NCBI GenBank assembly: GCA_030435675.1 | Contig: CM059624.1 | Span: forward strand, 8,146,769 to 8,210,768 | Length of the DNA stretch: 64,000 bases | Reading direction: 5' to 3' | Source: Steinernema hermaphroditum | Taxonomy: Eukaryota; Nematoda; Chromadorea; Rhabditida; Steinernematidae | In this document: in pieces, positions 11,901-22,797 of the stretch | How the letters are laid out: every line of letters begins with the position of its first letter | Numbering within the stretch: the stretch's first letter is position 1 | Notes under the pieces: model-generated | What the model saw: the letters and a program-made list of their open reading frames with translations, nothing else | Databases searched by the model: none | Told to the model about the DNA's origin: nothing | Made by a program: the position numbers and the translations under genes

Positions 11901-14259
11901 GCGGATGTCCTCCACCTCCTCCTTCGTCTTCACGTTGGCGACCTTGTCCTCGAGGAGGCGCACGATCTCCACGGTCTCCACCTGCCACATCTGAATCTCC
12001 TCGACCACCTGAAGCTTGAGTCATCCGCGGTCCTCTGGAAGCACCCACCTGCACGTTCTTGCGGCTCTCGCTGCGCGATCGCTGCCACTTCTGCCACTTG
12101 TCGGTGACGGCGACGAAGCGCCTCTCGTGGTCGGAGAGCACCTCGCGCACAGAGTCGACGGCCTCGCCTACGTTCAGATGCGCGTCGCCGACGCCGACGG
12201 ACTTCGCCGTCGAGATGAACTTCTCGCCCTGGTGCCGTTCCTGGGTGAGCGTCTCCTGAATCATCTGGAAGACGTTAACCATCTGCCCGGCGACCTTCTC
12301 GTTGCTGAAGTCGCGGTTCGTGTCCAGAAGAGCGGATAGTGAGTCGAAGGAGCCCTCAAGCTCCCGAGCGAAGCGGTGCACCTGTTGGAAGGTGGTGCCC
12401 ACCTGGACGCGGCGCTCCAGCGTCTGCTTCAGATTCTCGTACTGTTGTTGGAACTCGACGAGGCGCGAGCGCTCCTGTGACGACAGCTCGCGGCTACGGT
12501 TTAGCACCGCCACTACTTCGGGCTCCTTGTTCTAAAGCACCTCTTAGGGGCGTATCTACCGCGGAGGACCCACCGTTATCTGCGTGCTGAACGATCTGTG
12601 TTGCTCAAGGAACTCAGTCGCCTCTGTCAGATTCCGACCCATGCGGCCATGCGCCAGGAGGAACGACTCCGCCGAGGTCCTGAGCCACTGATCCAGCGAG
12701 GAGATCTCCCTCCGGAGGTGCTCCGAACGCGCCGCGATTCTCTGCTGCGCCAAGGCGTCCAGCTCGGCGAGCTTTGCCTGGATTTGTTGCAGCTTCTGCG
12801 CCACTGCGGCGTCGGGAAGGAGCAGCTTGCCCTCGTCGATGACGGCGTTCGCCTTCTGGTGGGCGAGGGGCGCTAGTTCGCCCGCCATCGCGCCGTTCGC
12901 GTTCAGCATGTCAGTCTCCATCTTGCTCAGCTGGTTCATCATCTAGAGCGGAGGATTACAGTAACGCGGGACTTAGGCTAACCGAGTCGACTAGTTGGAA
13001 GAAGTGGAGCAGCCTTTGCGAAGTGTTTTGGCGCTCCTCCAGGAGTCGGATGAAGTTCTCGAGGTCGTTCTGGAGGATGGCGCACTGGCCGCTCAGTTGG
13101 GCACCGGCCGACGACGACTCCTTCTGGAGGGCCGTGGAAATGCGTGACAGTTCCGTTCGTTTTTGCTAAATAGCTCTCAGAGACGAGGAGGGACGAAGGT
13201 GCGCATACCTGAGACTCCTGGGTCAGCTGGTCGAGCAGAGTGTTCCCTGTGGGGGACGCTAGGCGACCCTTCGCCGTGCTGAGCCACTTCTCAACCTCGC
13301 GGAGCTGATCGGCGAACCGTCCGACCACGGCCTCTACCTCCTCGACGCGCCCCTTCACGTCTCGCCACACGTCTTCGACGCTTGTCCACTCCTCGGACAT
13401 CCTGCAAAGATGCAGCGTGTTTCTCCTCCACCCGTCTGTCACTTCTCCTACCGTAGCATCACCTTCTCAATCTGCAAGCACGCGTTGACGGTCTCGCAGG
13501 CGCGTTCCGGGTTGTCCGCCAGGGAGCCGAGGACGCGCAGTTGCGTGATGATGGAGGAGCCCGTGTCCACGGCCAGCGCTGTGATGTCCAGAAGGTCTGA
13601 AGGCGAGCTCTGGAGCCTTTGAGGGGACACGTTCACCTACCGTTGACACTACGCTTCAACTGAAGAGCGTAGGACGGCGCCTGCGACTTCAGCTGCTGCG
13701 AGATGAAAGTCGAAATCTGAAAAGCCGATCAGGAAAGCGGGTAGAGAGTGTAGGACCTTTTGGTGGTGCGAGGCCAGGTCGTAGAACTTGCGCACGTCCG
13801 CCAGCAAATATCCGCGCATCTGGAGCTGGCGGTTCAGCTCCTTCCACGCGTTTCCGAGGCTCTCGGCCATCGCCTCGTAGACGACGATGTCGGAGTCCTT
13901 CTGCTCCGTGACGAGATGGTCCGCCCTAGCCAGAAGCTCCTCCACTTGTGATTCTTTGCTCTGAAACGGACCCACTGCTCCGGAAAGCACAAGAGGTGGC
14001 AACGCACTTTGAGGCGTTTCATGAGACCCTCGTGAATGTCGACCAGATTCGCCGTGTCGTCCAAAGTGTCACCGATCTCAAGCAGTCGCGGGCGCATCTC
14101 GTCGATTCGCAGCTGCACATAGCCGATGCTCTACAAGGGGTACGGTATACTTCGGTGGCCGTGGAGAGGTACCTTGAGAAAGGTGCACACGATCTCCGCG
14201 CGGTCACCGGCCCTAATCGCTATCGTACTAATGGTCGTGGTCGTCGGTTCTTCGTCCAT
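8907..14259 (-). CDS. Large Ig-domain and spectrin-like-repeat protein (titin/CCDC141-like organisation)
   Basis: About 14 exons give roughly 1,550-1,600 residues from the ATG at 14259, which follows a TTTTCAGCG acceptor, to TAA at 8907-8909. The first half is helical and coiled, in spectrin-like repeats: GNAWKELNRQLQMRGY, DLLDITALAVDTGSS, ERACETVNACLQIEKV and QRLLHFFQLVDSMMNQL. The second half has at least six I-set Ig domains, each with a C-x(n)-W-x-K/R pair and a D-x-A-x-Y/F-x-C-like end, for example EPRLTWTKDGL and GKYMCTARNASG. Linkers are proline-rich (TPKIPPPTPPKPKVMPLP). No kinase, FN3, SH3, DH or signal peptide is seen, so it is intracellular and probably cytoskeletal or sarcomeric. 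Domain content is clear; orthology is not. Confidence 0.75.
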
Positions 14260-14952
14260 CGCTGAAAATAGGAATCACGCACTTGATGAGCAACTGAGGC
14301 GAGGCCACCCTCCGCGCCAGGTCACTTGCACGATGGCTAACGGCCCGGAGCTGCCGTTCTGCGGCACATTACAATCACCGCGATCGATCGATCTGGCAAC
14401 ATGTAGGAGGATCGTAGTCCACCGCCGCTATCGCGGATATCCGCAGGCGCCATCTGTGCGTCCGATAGAAACAACACAACACAAACAAATTCGGCGCCGA
14501 CGGAGTCGACGATCCGTCGTTGGTACTGTGTCCTTCTAGCCCTCCTGCAGGTATGCTAACGAAGGAAGACAGAGGCGCTTCGTGGGTGGCGGCGCCACTC
14601 AAAGTGCGCCTCCGATAGAGCCTCCCTGGGCAGTCCGTAGAGGCAACAAGTTCCAAACCTCGATCTCCAACGCATAATAAAGCACAGATTAATGAAGACA
14701 CGACTTCAGCCATTTTTTCCGCTTTACAATGGAAGTCCGAGGGTAACGCCTCCGCTCCGCGCCTCTATGTAACAACTGCAAACAGCCCGCTACCACTGCT
14801 AATTGACCCTTGTGCCACCACACAGCCAGCGGTTAAACACTGAGATGTGCTTTCAAATCCAAGAGATTAAGCGTATGTTATCCAATATGGCGAAAAAGTA
14901 CTCTAATGGTTTATCGGATGTCTGTATCATACTATAACAATCATTCTACAGT
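14260..14952. other. Intergenic region upstream of the Ig/spectrin gene
   Basis: About 690 bp. It lies 5' of the Ig/spectrin gene and 3' of the gene at 14953-15672. Short ORFs in both directions lack recognisable similarity. No repeat or RNA gene was seen. Confidence 0.35.
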
Positions 14953-15672
14953 TTAGTGACCTCCGACTTCGACGGCACCGGCCTTGCGCAGAGGATCGTA
15001 CTTCTTGAAGTACTCCTTATCCTGATTCTTCTGGCGGATTCCGTACCAGTGCTCGACTTCGTGGTGGTGGGCATCATCCTTGCCCTTGCGGTACATTACC
15101 ATATGACGGGGTTTGACTGAAAAAAAAACACATATATTACATGGAGCTGCTGCTTGATTGTGCCACATGCACATAAACGTACTGATAGATCATGAGATCA
15201 TCGTGCTGCGAGGCACCGAAATAAGCAGCTGCTTCTAAACGTTGTAGCGATGGTTAGAAGAAACTTACTCGGAAGGACGAACTTGTAAACTCCATAGACG
15301 ATGATACCGGAATAGATGTAAAAACGGAAAACGGGGAGGTACTTCCAGCAATGTCTCCACGACCACATGCGAACCTAAAACCGAACGGTACACAGTACGA
15401 ATCAATATATCCCAGAAAATATCCAAACAGTCCTACTATTCTTTTGCTACAGCAGCCTCAGAGCCTCTCAGAAGGCTACCAACAAAAATTCACAAGATAT
15501 ACAAAAAATGTACAAAACTCACCCATTCCTGAGCCGTCCAAGGGCGAGCGGGCATGCGAGGGTGCAACTTTGATGCCGGAATCTCGGCATTGGGGGAAGC
15601 GAGCACGACCGCGGCTCCTTTGATCGTTTCCGCGGTGTACTTTGCGGCGCCGAAAATCTTGGCAATCACCAT
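14953..15672 (-). CDS. Small single-pass membrane protein, possibly mitochondrial, 139 residues
   Basis: Exons 15672-15523, 15374-15269 and 15116-14953 sum to 420 nt in frame (139 residues and TAA). The N-terminus MVIAKIFGAAKYTAETIKGA is positively charged and amphipathic, as in mitochondrial presequences. The middle exon encodes WKYLPVFRFYIYSGIIVYG, one likely membrane helix. The C-terminal tail is hydrophilic and rich in K, D, H and Y (HHHEVEHWYGIRQKNQDKEY). This shape fits a small accessory subunit of complex I or ATP synthase, but I cannot name it. The start follows TTTTCAGCG, as in two neighbouring genes. Confidence 0.7.
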
Positions 15673-16715
15673 CGCTGAAAAGCAGAAACCAATGGATACA
15701 GTTCTCCATAAAATCGGATCGATCTATCGAGAATCGCGATTCTTTCGTTTGAATAACAGGCGCAGCATCAAGATCAGTTCTCGTCTCCACATCACTCGGA
15801 CAATTCCCTCAACTGAACGAAGAAAACACTTGCATAATCCACCAGTGGAGCAGGCCAAAAAACCACCCTTAAAATCACGGACTAGCGAGAAAGAGGAACG
15901 TCGATGATGACTCTACGTTCTTGAGCGACTGTACCGGAAAATCTCGAACACACCTCGGAATCTACAAAATTTCCATCTTCTACAAAACGTTCGATCAAAA
16001 GAGAAATCGTCGAGAAAGACGCACGCGGCCGCTCGCCTATCGCCCGATCACAAGTTCGTGCCAAGACCACTGAACAGTTTGAACGACCTTGGTCGAATTC
16101 CGTTCACAGATTCAGCAGCACACACCTGCGACAAGAACACACGGTATCAACTCGAAGGGAATTCTGGAAGAAAACACAGAGCAAGGATAAAGCCAGGAAA
16201 AATATAGAAACTGAAAAGAGTGCAAAACAGATGTTGTCGTGTCAGGAGCCTGACTCGTCTTTCAAATTCCCCTTGCACGGTACCGTACGGCCCTCCTCCG
16301 CTGCCATGCGTTTTTTTCAGCGAATACGGTAGGTTTCAACTGCTTTCAGTGTTTATCTTCTGTTTTCATATATGCTGCATCGCATTTATTTCTGTCTTTC
16401 GGCCTGCGCTCGACGTGGGTAACAAGGGTATCGTGTGGCTATAACGGCGTCTTCCCCCATAAAACGGCGCACACCCTTTTTCAACTCTGAGGGACATGTG
16501 CTTCGGGCTGTGTGCACACTGGACGTGTGCCGGGATCTAAAAGGTGTTCATCAGCAAAGTGAAAGTGATTCGAATCGATGATGAAGCGTCGTGAGGGTGA
16601 CAAAGTCGAGATGGGGCTTGCGGGCCCCGCCAACGGCGATGTGAATCGCACTCGCAGCGGCGCAAGCTTAGTCCGCGCAAATCCATATTAGTCTTGCCTG
16701 GAGTCTTCACGTTCG
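15673..16715. other. Intergenic region; no gene seen
   Basis: About 1 kb between divergent starts at 15672 (-) and 16716 (+). Only short ORFs without splice support are present. It likely contains both promoters. Confidence 0.35.
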
Positions 16716-17496
16716 ATGGCGGGTCAGCCACACGCCGACCAGGGCTTCCAGCTGACCATCTCCATTAGGTAATTTCTTGGGTAGCGGCTGATAAAAACAC
16801 GCGCTGTCGCCGTTGCCGTGCTGACTAAAACATCTGCCGGCAGCAATCTCTGGCGGGGGTGCCGCTCGGGCCAGCATGCATCCTCGAGCCGTCGATGTTC
16901 TAAAGTTTATGGTCTCTTTTAGGAATAGTGAGACGAACGAACCGATCGCCTTTAAGGCAGATGGGCAACGCTTCCAAACTTCTTCGACTACCCTCAAGTT
17001 CTCGTCCAATGCGAAGTACAAGTTCAAAATCGTGGCGAAGCCGGTCACTGAATTTCAGTAGGTCCCTCCATCAGAATTTCAGCGCGAAAACTCAGATTCG
17101 TTTCAGCTACATGCACATTGCTGGAAGCGACCTCGCCCTGCACTCCGAAAACCCACAAAGTGGTGAGTATACGACAGGTACGAGATACACAGCCCCACCA
17201 ATTCACGTTCTTTTTTCAACTTTCAGAATGGAACACCACTGGAATGCCCCCCAACAATAAGGGTAGCCGCCAGGATTTGAACATCACTCTCCAGGTATCC
17301 ATGCCCTCAGGAAGCACACTGTATCCAGAGTTCATTGTAGGGACCCGGAGGAACTCTGAAAAAGGTTCTCCAGTCGAAGTTCTACCCACGCGAGAACAAT
17401 CATGCCACTTGGGGGTCGAAAATGGACAGTTTGGAGCTGCAGTGCCGTGTTGAGCCTGGAGGCCAAATCGCTGTAGTCGGCGAATCGCTCAAGTAG
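16716..17496 (+). CDS. cnrip-1: Cannabinoid receptor-interacting protein 1 (CNRIP1) family
   Basis: Five exons (16716-16768, 16923-17057, 17107-17162, 17227-17294, 17341-17496) total 468 nt, giving 155 residues against about 160 in vertebrate CNRIP1. Family features appear in order: LTISI near the N-terminus, FKADGQRF followed by a T-x-K-F strand, YKFKIVAKP, a strand with HIAGSDLAL, then LQSKFYPRENNHATWGSK. The last aligns with the K-F-Y-x(5)-H-x-x-W-G-S block of the family. The fold is an all-beta, RhoGDI-like sandwich; vertebrate CNRIP1 binds the cytoplasmic tail of the CB1 receptor. The nematode partner is unknown. Intron lengths are 154, 49, 64 and 46 nt. Confidence 0.8.
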
Positions 17497-18245
17497 CTGT
17501 GGACCAGTCGTGCCAGCTTTCAGATTATCTGCTCAATGGTTCTCATCTCCCTGCGTTACATTCCTAGCTAATATCCTCTAATCTATGTTTCTGACCAAAG
17601 TCACTTATGCATTCGCCGCATTGGCGAACGAGTACAAACCGATTTGCAAATAACGTTTGCTTGCTCGCTTCGATGATGACGTCATTTGAAGCCTTAATTT
17701 TCCTTGGATTGCGAAGACATGAAACGCGATCGCATTAGTTCCTCCCATGTCGCTCTGAATTTCACCATCATATAGCTAAATTAATTATCCTGGGCAGTGC
17801 AATCGCATCCGGCTCTGCATAACATTCTCATCTCTTCCATATCGCTTGTGCTATGTATATGGTCCAACGCATAATCATTCACACCCAACAGCCGAAAGAG
17901 AATAAACAAGTAATACTACAAGTGTTTAAGTTACGTGACACCTTAGAGAAAGTAGGAAAACGAGTATATATGTATGTGGGCATCTTAAAAAAAAGGAGAC
18001 CAGAGGTGAGTTTGAGTTCTTCGCGTCAGTGTTCATGAGCTGGACTCTTACCACGATGGGACTGCCTGTCCAACGAGATCTTCTGTCGACTTCAAAATTT
18101 GCATTCTTTCGACATGTATTGCTTCGGCACTTATCTTTGCCGAGAGAATCGCTTTTTTGCATCTCTTTCCTTCCCGTATATATCTTTGAATTGTTTTGTG
18201 GAACTGAAGAATATATTGGTGTTCTGTTTCAGGCAAACAAGAACA
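17497..18245. other. Intergenic region between CNRIP1 and TAF10
   Basis: About 750 bp. It contains the CNRIP1 3' UTR and TAF10 leader. A TTTCAG lies 12 bases upstream of the TAF10 ATG, suitable for cis or trans splicing of the leader. No other feature was seen. Confidence 0.35.
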
Positions 18246-18866
18246 ATGCAGCGTCCCATTGACGATGATTTGGCTCTCTTCGACGGCGACGTAACTCCCA
18301 TGGACGTGAACGGATCATCTGCACCACGGCCTTCAAGTTATTATCCAGTCATTGCTGCGCAGCGTCCAGGTGGTCCAGTGGGTCAACCGGTGACGCCCCA
18401 GCAACAGCAACAACTGAGGACGTCCGGGGCAGTTCCAAACGGCTCTTCGCTGCGGGAATTCATCAACGGTCTGGAAGAATACAGTCCGACTTTGCCAGAT
18501 GCTGTCACTCTGTACTACATGAAGAAGAGCGGAGTTGATGTAGCCGACCCACGGGTTATTAGGCTTTTTTCTCTGGCTGCTCAAAAGTTCCTGGCTGACA
18601 TCTTGTTGGATTCCATGCAACAGGTATTTTTTCCTTATTTTTTCCTTCCTTTTTCCTTCCTTTTTCCTTTTTCCTTTTTCCTTTCCTTTTCTTTTCCTTT
18701 TTTTTCCTTGGACTATTCGTGTATTCTGTTCCAGGCCCGCATGAAAGGTATCGGTGTGACCAAGAAGAACACCAAGGAGACGAAGTACACGCTCACCTCG
18801 GATTTATTAGCTCAAGTTCTCGAAGAGTACGGTATAGAAATGAAGAAGCCGCCTTACTATCAATAA
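18246..18866 (+). CDS. taf-10: TFIID/SAGA subunit TAF10
   Basis: Two exons (18246-18623 and 18735-18866) give 169 residues. The C-terminal two thirds is the TAF10 histone-fold: LREFINGLEEYSPTLPDAVT, then DPRVIRLFSLAAQKFLADIL, ending YTLTSDLLAQVLEEYGIEM and KKPPYY. These blocks and their order are diagnostic. TAF10 pairs with TAF8 or TAF3 in TFIID and with SPT7-like partners in SAGA. The N-terminal segment of about 45 residues (MQRPIDDDLALFDGDV onwards) closely resembles the N-terminus of the RBM42 gene at 38709, which is unexpected. The intron (18624-18734) is filled with TTTTTCC repeats. The downstream gene starts 182 bp after the stop, so the two may form an operon. Confidence 0.9.
   Translation: MQRPIDDDLALFDGDVTPMDVNGSSAPRPSSYYPVIAAQRPGGPVGQPVTPQQQQQLRTSGAVPNGSSLREFINGLEEYSPTLPDAVTLYYMKKSGVDVADPRVIRLFSLAAQKFLADILLDSMQQVFFPYFFLPFSFLFPFSFFLSFSFPFFSLDYSCILFQARMKGIGVTKKNTKETKYTLTSDLLAQVLEEYGIEMKKPPYYQ
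18624..18734 (+). repeat. Polypyrimidine TTTTTCC microsatellite in the TAF10 intron
   Basis: From about 18629 to 18710 the intron is a near-pure run of TTTTTCC/TTCCTT units, ending in a normal TTCCAG acceptor at 18729-18734. It forms an unusually long pyrimidine tract. Confidence 0.8.
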
Positions 18867-19048
18867 CTGTCAAATTCTTTTTGTAAATAGCCTTATGTAT
18901 CTCATTGTGATATTTATTATGCGGAAGTAAAAGCTTTCTTAGAGCTCGCACTTGGTAGTCACCGGTACAGTAGTTTTTCTTCTTCTACACGCTTTCTATT
19001 GATTAGTTTGTGCAAAAGTTGACTTATCAGAGTTTTCAGGAATCAACT

Positions 19049-20324
19049 ATGAACGCCTCCTGGCAGTTGAGGCGGCGTATGCACAACTTGGCCGCCAAGT
19101 TTGTCAGAAACACCAATGTTGTTCACGTTGTCGATCCGAATGTAGATTTCCGGTCCTTGCTCAACGACCTGCCAACGCTGGAGGCAAATTTGAGGAATCG
19201 CAGCTTGAGCGTCGATGTGCAGAAGGTGGAGAAAAACTATAGGAGGTGGTGGACGGCCTTCGCAGCGCAGCAAACATCTAAGGCTGAGGTGCTCCTGCGT
19301 CTGTATTCTTTATTTATCGGGTTGCTTAGGGTTTGACAAGGCACAAACTCCGTACAGCTCTCCTGGACGAAGCCGAAGGACTTCTTGGAGCTCTCGAGCT
19401 CCCTAACGTCATTGACGTGGAATCAGCAAACACGGAGCTGTATAGAAAGGATCGTTCAACTCCGAAGCATGTGAACTGGCTGAAAAAGCATGGAATGATT
19501 TCGACAGATGAAGAAAACCGTTTACTGCACCTCGTGGGCCTTCCTGTTGTTCTCCAGAATCGTATCATCACCACCCTCGAGAATTTGTTCGGCACTCATG
19601 GCTCATCGAGGGTCTCCGGTTCTTACTTTGTGCGTGCTGCGATACTCGAAGCATTCAACGTGAACGAAAACGACTACCCCGCCTTCTTCAACGACGATTC
19701 GCAACCGTTGCATCTCGCAGGAGTAAATGCCATATCTCTTGGATCACTTTTCACAAGAAGCAGGCTGTCCGAGTCGAATTCCTGGCCTATGAGTTATTAT
19801 TCGAGCGGAATGACGTATCCTCATGGTAAGTTACCACACAGAGCCTTCGTACTTTCAGTGTTACAGGTAGGCCCACCGACACGCGTCTTTCGTTGTACAG
19901 TGCCCGGCAGAAGATGAATTTCACGCTCCTCGTGTTGTCAAGATCAGAGGATGAGTCGGACAAGAGTGTGCAGCAAGTCCAATCCTACGTATTGCAGTAC
20001 CTGAAGGAACAGCTGGATCTGGACGTGCCTTGGAAAACGTGTCATGCTTCGGAACTGCAGAAGTGCGAGTCACTGGCTAGAGTGATAACTGACGGCGCTG
20101 TCGACTTAGTCAGGTTGTCCAGAACGGGAACCTACTTGTCAAAGCGGCTGAACATTGTGGCTGATGGGCAAGGCCGAGTGGAACCCGTACATGTGGATTT
20201 CGTGGAAATCGATGTGCATGCCCTTCTTGGGTTTGTCTTTGAGACGTTTTTTGCGAACTCTGAGGAAAGCCTCGAACTACCTGCTTTGCTCAGCGATTGC
20301 TCAGAGTACAAGAGGTTTATTTAA
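19049..20324 (+). CDS. Seryl-tRNA synthetase-like protein, probably a non-catalytic mitochondrial paralogue
   Basis: Exons 19049-19288, 19330-19825 and 19867-20324 sum to 1,194 nt (397 residues). The start is placed at 19049 because a TTTTCAG at 19033-19039 lies ten bases before it. The N-terminus is basic (MNASWQLRRRMHNLAAKFVR), like a mitochondrial presequence. Next come LLNDLPTLEANLRNRSLSVD, typical of the SerRS N-terminal arm, and a class II-like core (PLHLAGVNAISLGSLFT; LLGFVFETFFAN near the end). The motif-2 region (RPTDTRLYSARQKMNF) lacks the usual F-R-x-E. This suggests loss of aminoacylation, as in SLIMP, the SerRS-like mitochondrial protein of insects. A divergent active mitochondrial SerRS is the alternative. 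Confidence 0.55.
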
Positions 20325-22797
20325 CCATTTAAATAAATTGTCGGCAGGTACGGATGTGGTTTTGCAGATCTTATCGTTTGAAGAGGCATCGCGCTTCTAG
20401 TGGTTCAAGGGAGTATCGCATGGGAATCCAACGAGTTCGACTCTTTGGCTACCGTAATCCACTCCATGGAAGAACATGAGGGGATAAGGTACTTTTGGTG
20501 TCGCAATGCTAGGTTTTACAGTCATGACGAACTGTGGACGCGCACCCCTAATTTGCATAAAGAGGATAGGTCGTTTTCTTCGACTTCTTTTCCTGTGATC
20601 ATTTCAGATCTGCGCGTCTTCAGCTCTCTGGCGCGCTCCCCGGCCGGCGAACTGTTTCACCGACGGTCGCGATAGGAATGTCGAATGGAATGCGAGGACG
20701 CCGAGGCGATTCTATCGACCCAACGTCGCATTCTCCCGTCGCCCGCCACCTTCTTTGCCGTTTTTTGTGCGCCGGTAATGAATCACGCGAGTTGCGTGCC
20801 ATCGAAAATCGCCGTTTCCCACTCTCCCATCGAATCCCCGGCCTTTTACGAACCGGTTCGTCCACGCTTCCGTCCCCGGCGCCCTTCTGGCTTCCTCTCC
20901 GCTGCTCGGCCTTCTACCATCGGGACGTCAGGAGCCTCGGTTCTTGACTCCTCGCATTCCAAGGGGCACTGTAAAGCAAATAGATTCCGACGCGATCTTC
21001 CGGTCTGTCTACCGTAATCGTTTCACACTTCCGCCTTCCACCGCGCCGTGACTCCGCGCAGACGTGTTTATCCGTGAAAGGGGATGTTATCCTAGATTCT
21101 TGCGGGTGATAACTCTGCAGCCTGTCCTCCTCCCCTTCTCCTCTGCTGCAGCCATAATCCGCCTGGCGGCGTTCGCTTTCTCGCCGCCGATTCTCGGTCA
21201 CCACCCCGAGAGCGACCCAGGCTCAATCGAAGGAGATTCTCGGGATCTCATTGTTTCCCGCTCGCGCATGCGTCTATAATTCACCGCCGAAAAAAAATCC
21301 CTTCGCCCGTCCCCCTCAGGCGACTCCGAAGTGTTAATTTGGTGAGCGATCCGCGGCTGCGTCTCCTCCGCGATTCCGCGCCCTTCGAGACCTTCGGCCC
21401 CTCCGTGACCGTTTAATCATCTCGGCGGCGGCTTCCCGCGTGAATAATCCGTGCATATTTGCGTGACTCAGCCCTGATCGTCTCCAGAATTTCATTCGAG
21501 GCTAAGATTCCGTTGTTTTGCCCTGTCCCCGGGTGCCCGAGGTCCGCGCATTCCTGTTCTCGAGCCCCTTCTGGCTCTCCAGGCTCCGAAAGTGCACATT
21601 CCTGCGCGTCTGCCGCCGGGAGTCGCGTCCACTTCCGAATCCTGAATCGCGCCCCTCAGCCCGCCTCTTCGGAGAGGCTGTTTGCCTTCCGCCGAGTCCT
21701 TCGAAGTCGCGCCTCGATAAGCCCTCGATTTACAAGATGTTTATTTGAGGAGCGATCACCGGGCTGTTTTCAATTAGCGCGCGTTGTTTGATCGATTTCG
21801 GCAATAAACGTGATTGATCGCGTAGGTTTCGGCCTCTCGAGCGGAGCCTCTGATTCCGTTCGCGCTGATTTATCGGCTGCGAAATCGCCAAAGTGCGCTT
21901 TTTGACGCCGAGTGACTTCCACAAACATTCGAACCCCTCGAGGCACGCAGCTGTAATGTCTCCTTGATTGCGGTGCATTCCTGAGCGCCTCTATCGATCG
22001 TCGCGTGATAAGGACCGAAAAAAGCGATTAGAAGGCGGTTGCCTCCCTATTCTTCTTCGCCTACTTCCCTTCCGATCGGCGCGCGGCGCTCTTTGTTTTC
22101 GCCGCAATCACACGATGGCGGTTTCCCAGTACCCCTACACAACGGCTTCGCCGCCGTATTACTACTTTTTGTAAAGCTCCCGGCGAAGTACCAGCTGGCT
22201 TCGGGACAGCGCCTTCTTATCAGCCCCCGCTTGTTGTTCCGAACCGCTCCATATTTGACGCGCGTGGAAACCAGATGATAATCGAGGCGAGGCTTCGACT
22301 GAGGAATGCGAGTTTTTACGGCGTCTGATAAGGAAAGCGCCGAAGGATCGGATCGACGGCAACGCCTAAGGGTGCTGCTTCCGAACGGTATGTAAATGGC
22401 GGTCTTCTTCACGGTTCAACGGCCGTGGTGGTGCCGCGCGAATAATGTCGTCGTCTTATCTCGATCTCGTCCCTTCGATTCGGTTCGAACTGAGAGCTCT
22501 CGCCTTTCTTCATCGTGGGATGATGGGTGAGCGACTTTGACCTTGTCGTCGTTTGGCGGTGAGAAGAGAGGCGAATTCTCGCGCACGCCGCCGCACAGTG
22601 TCGACATCGATTTCAGTTTTTTTCGCTTATCTTTATTGCCCTACAGAAGGGAGCGCGGCCGGCTGACTGCCTAAGTCCCGCGGGATCGCTTCTCGTCCGA
22701 ACTGACGCCTTCTTCCGTCTTTCAGAGTCTCCGCTACGCAATTCCGATCGGAACCCGTAATCGATATTCGATTTTCGAGGGGACGTCCACCTCGGAC
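20325..22797. other. 2.4-kb gene-free block upstream of the FERM gene; candidate regulatory region
   Basis: GC-rich sequence with short AT-rich cores and no convincing exon. Contains an octamer-like ATTTGCAT (20551-20558) and several GATA-type sites: TGATAA at 21108, TGATAAGG at 22006, CTTATCAG at 22216, CTGATAAGG at 22325 and CTTATC at 22455. Likely promoter or enhancer of the downstream FERM gene, possibly with non-coding first exons. ORFs here are high-GC artefacts as far as can be judged. Confidence 0.4.
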
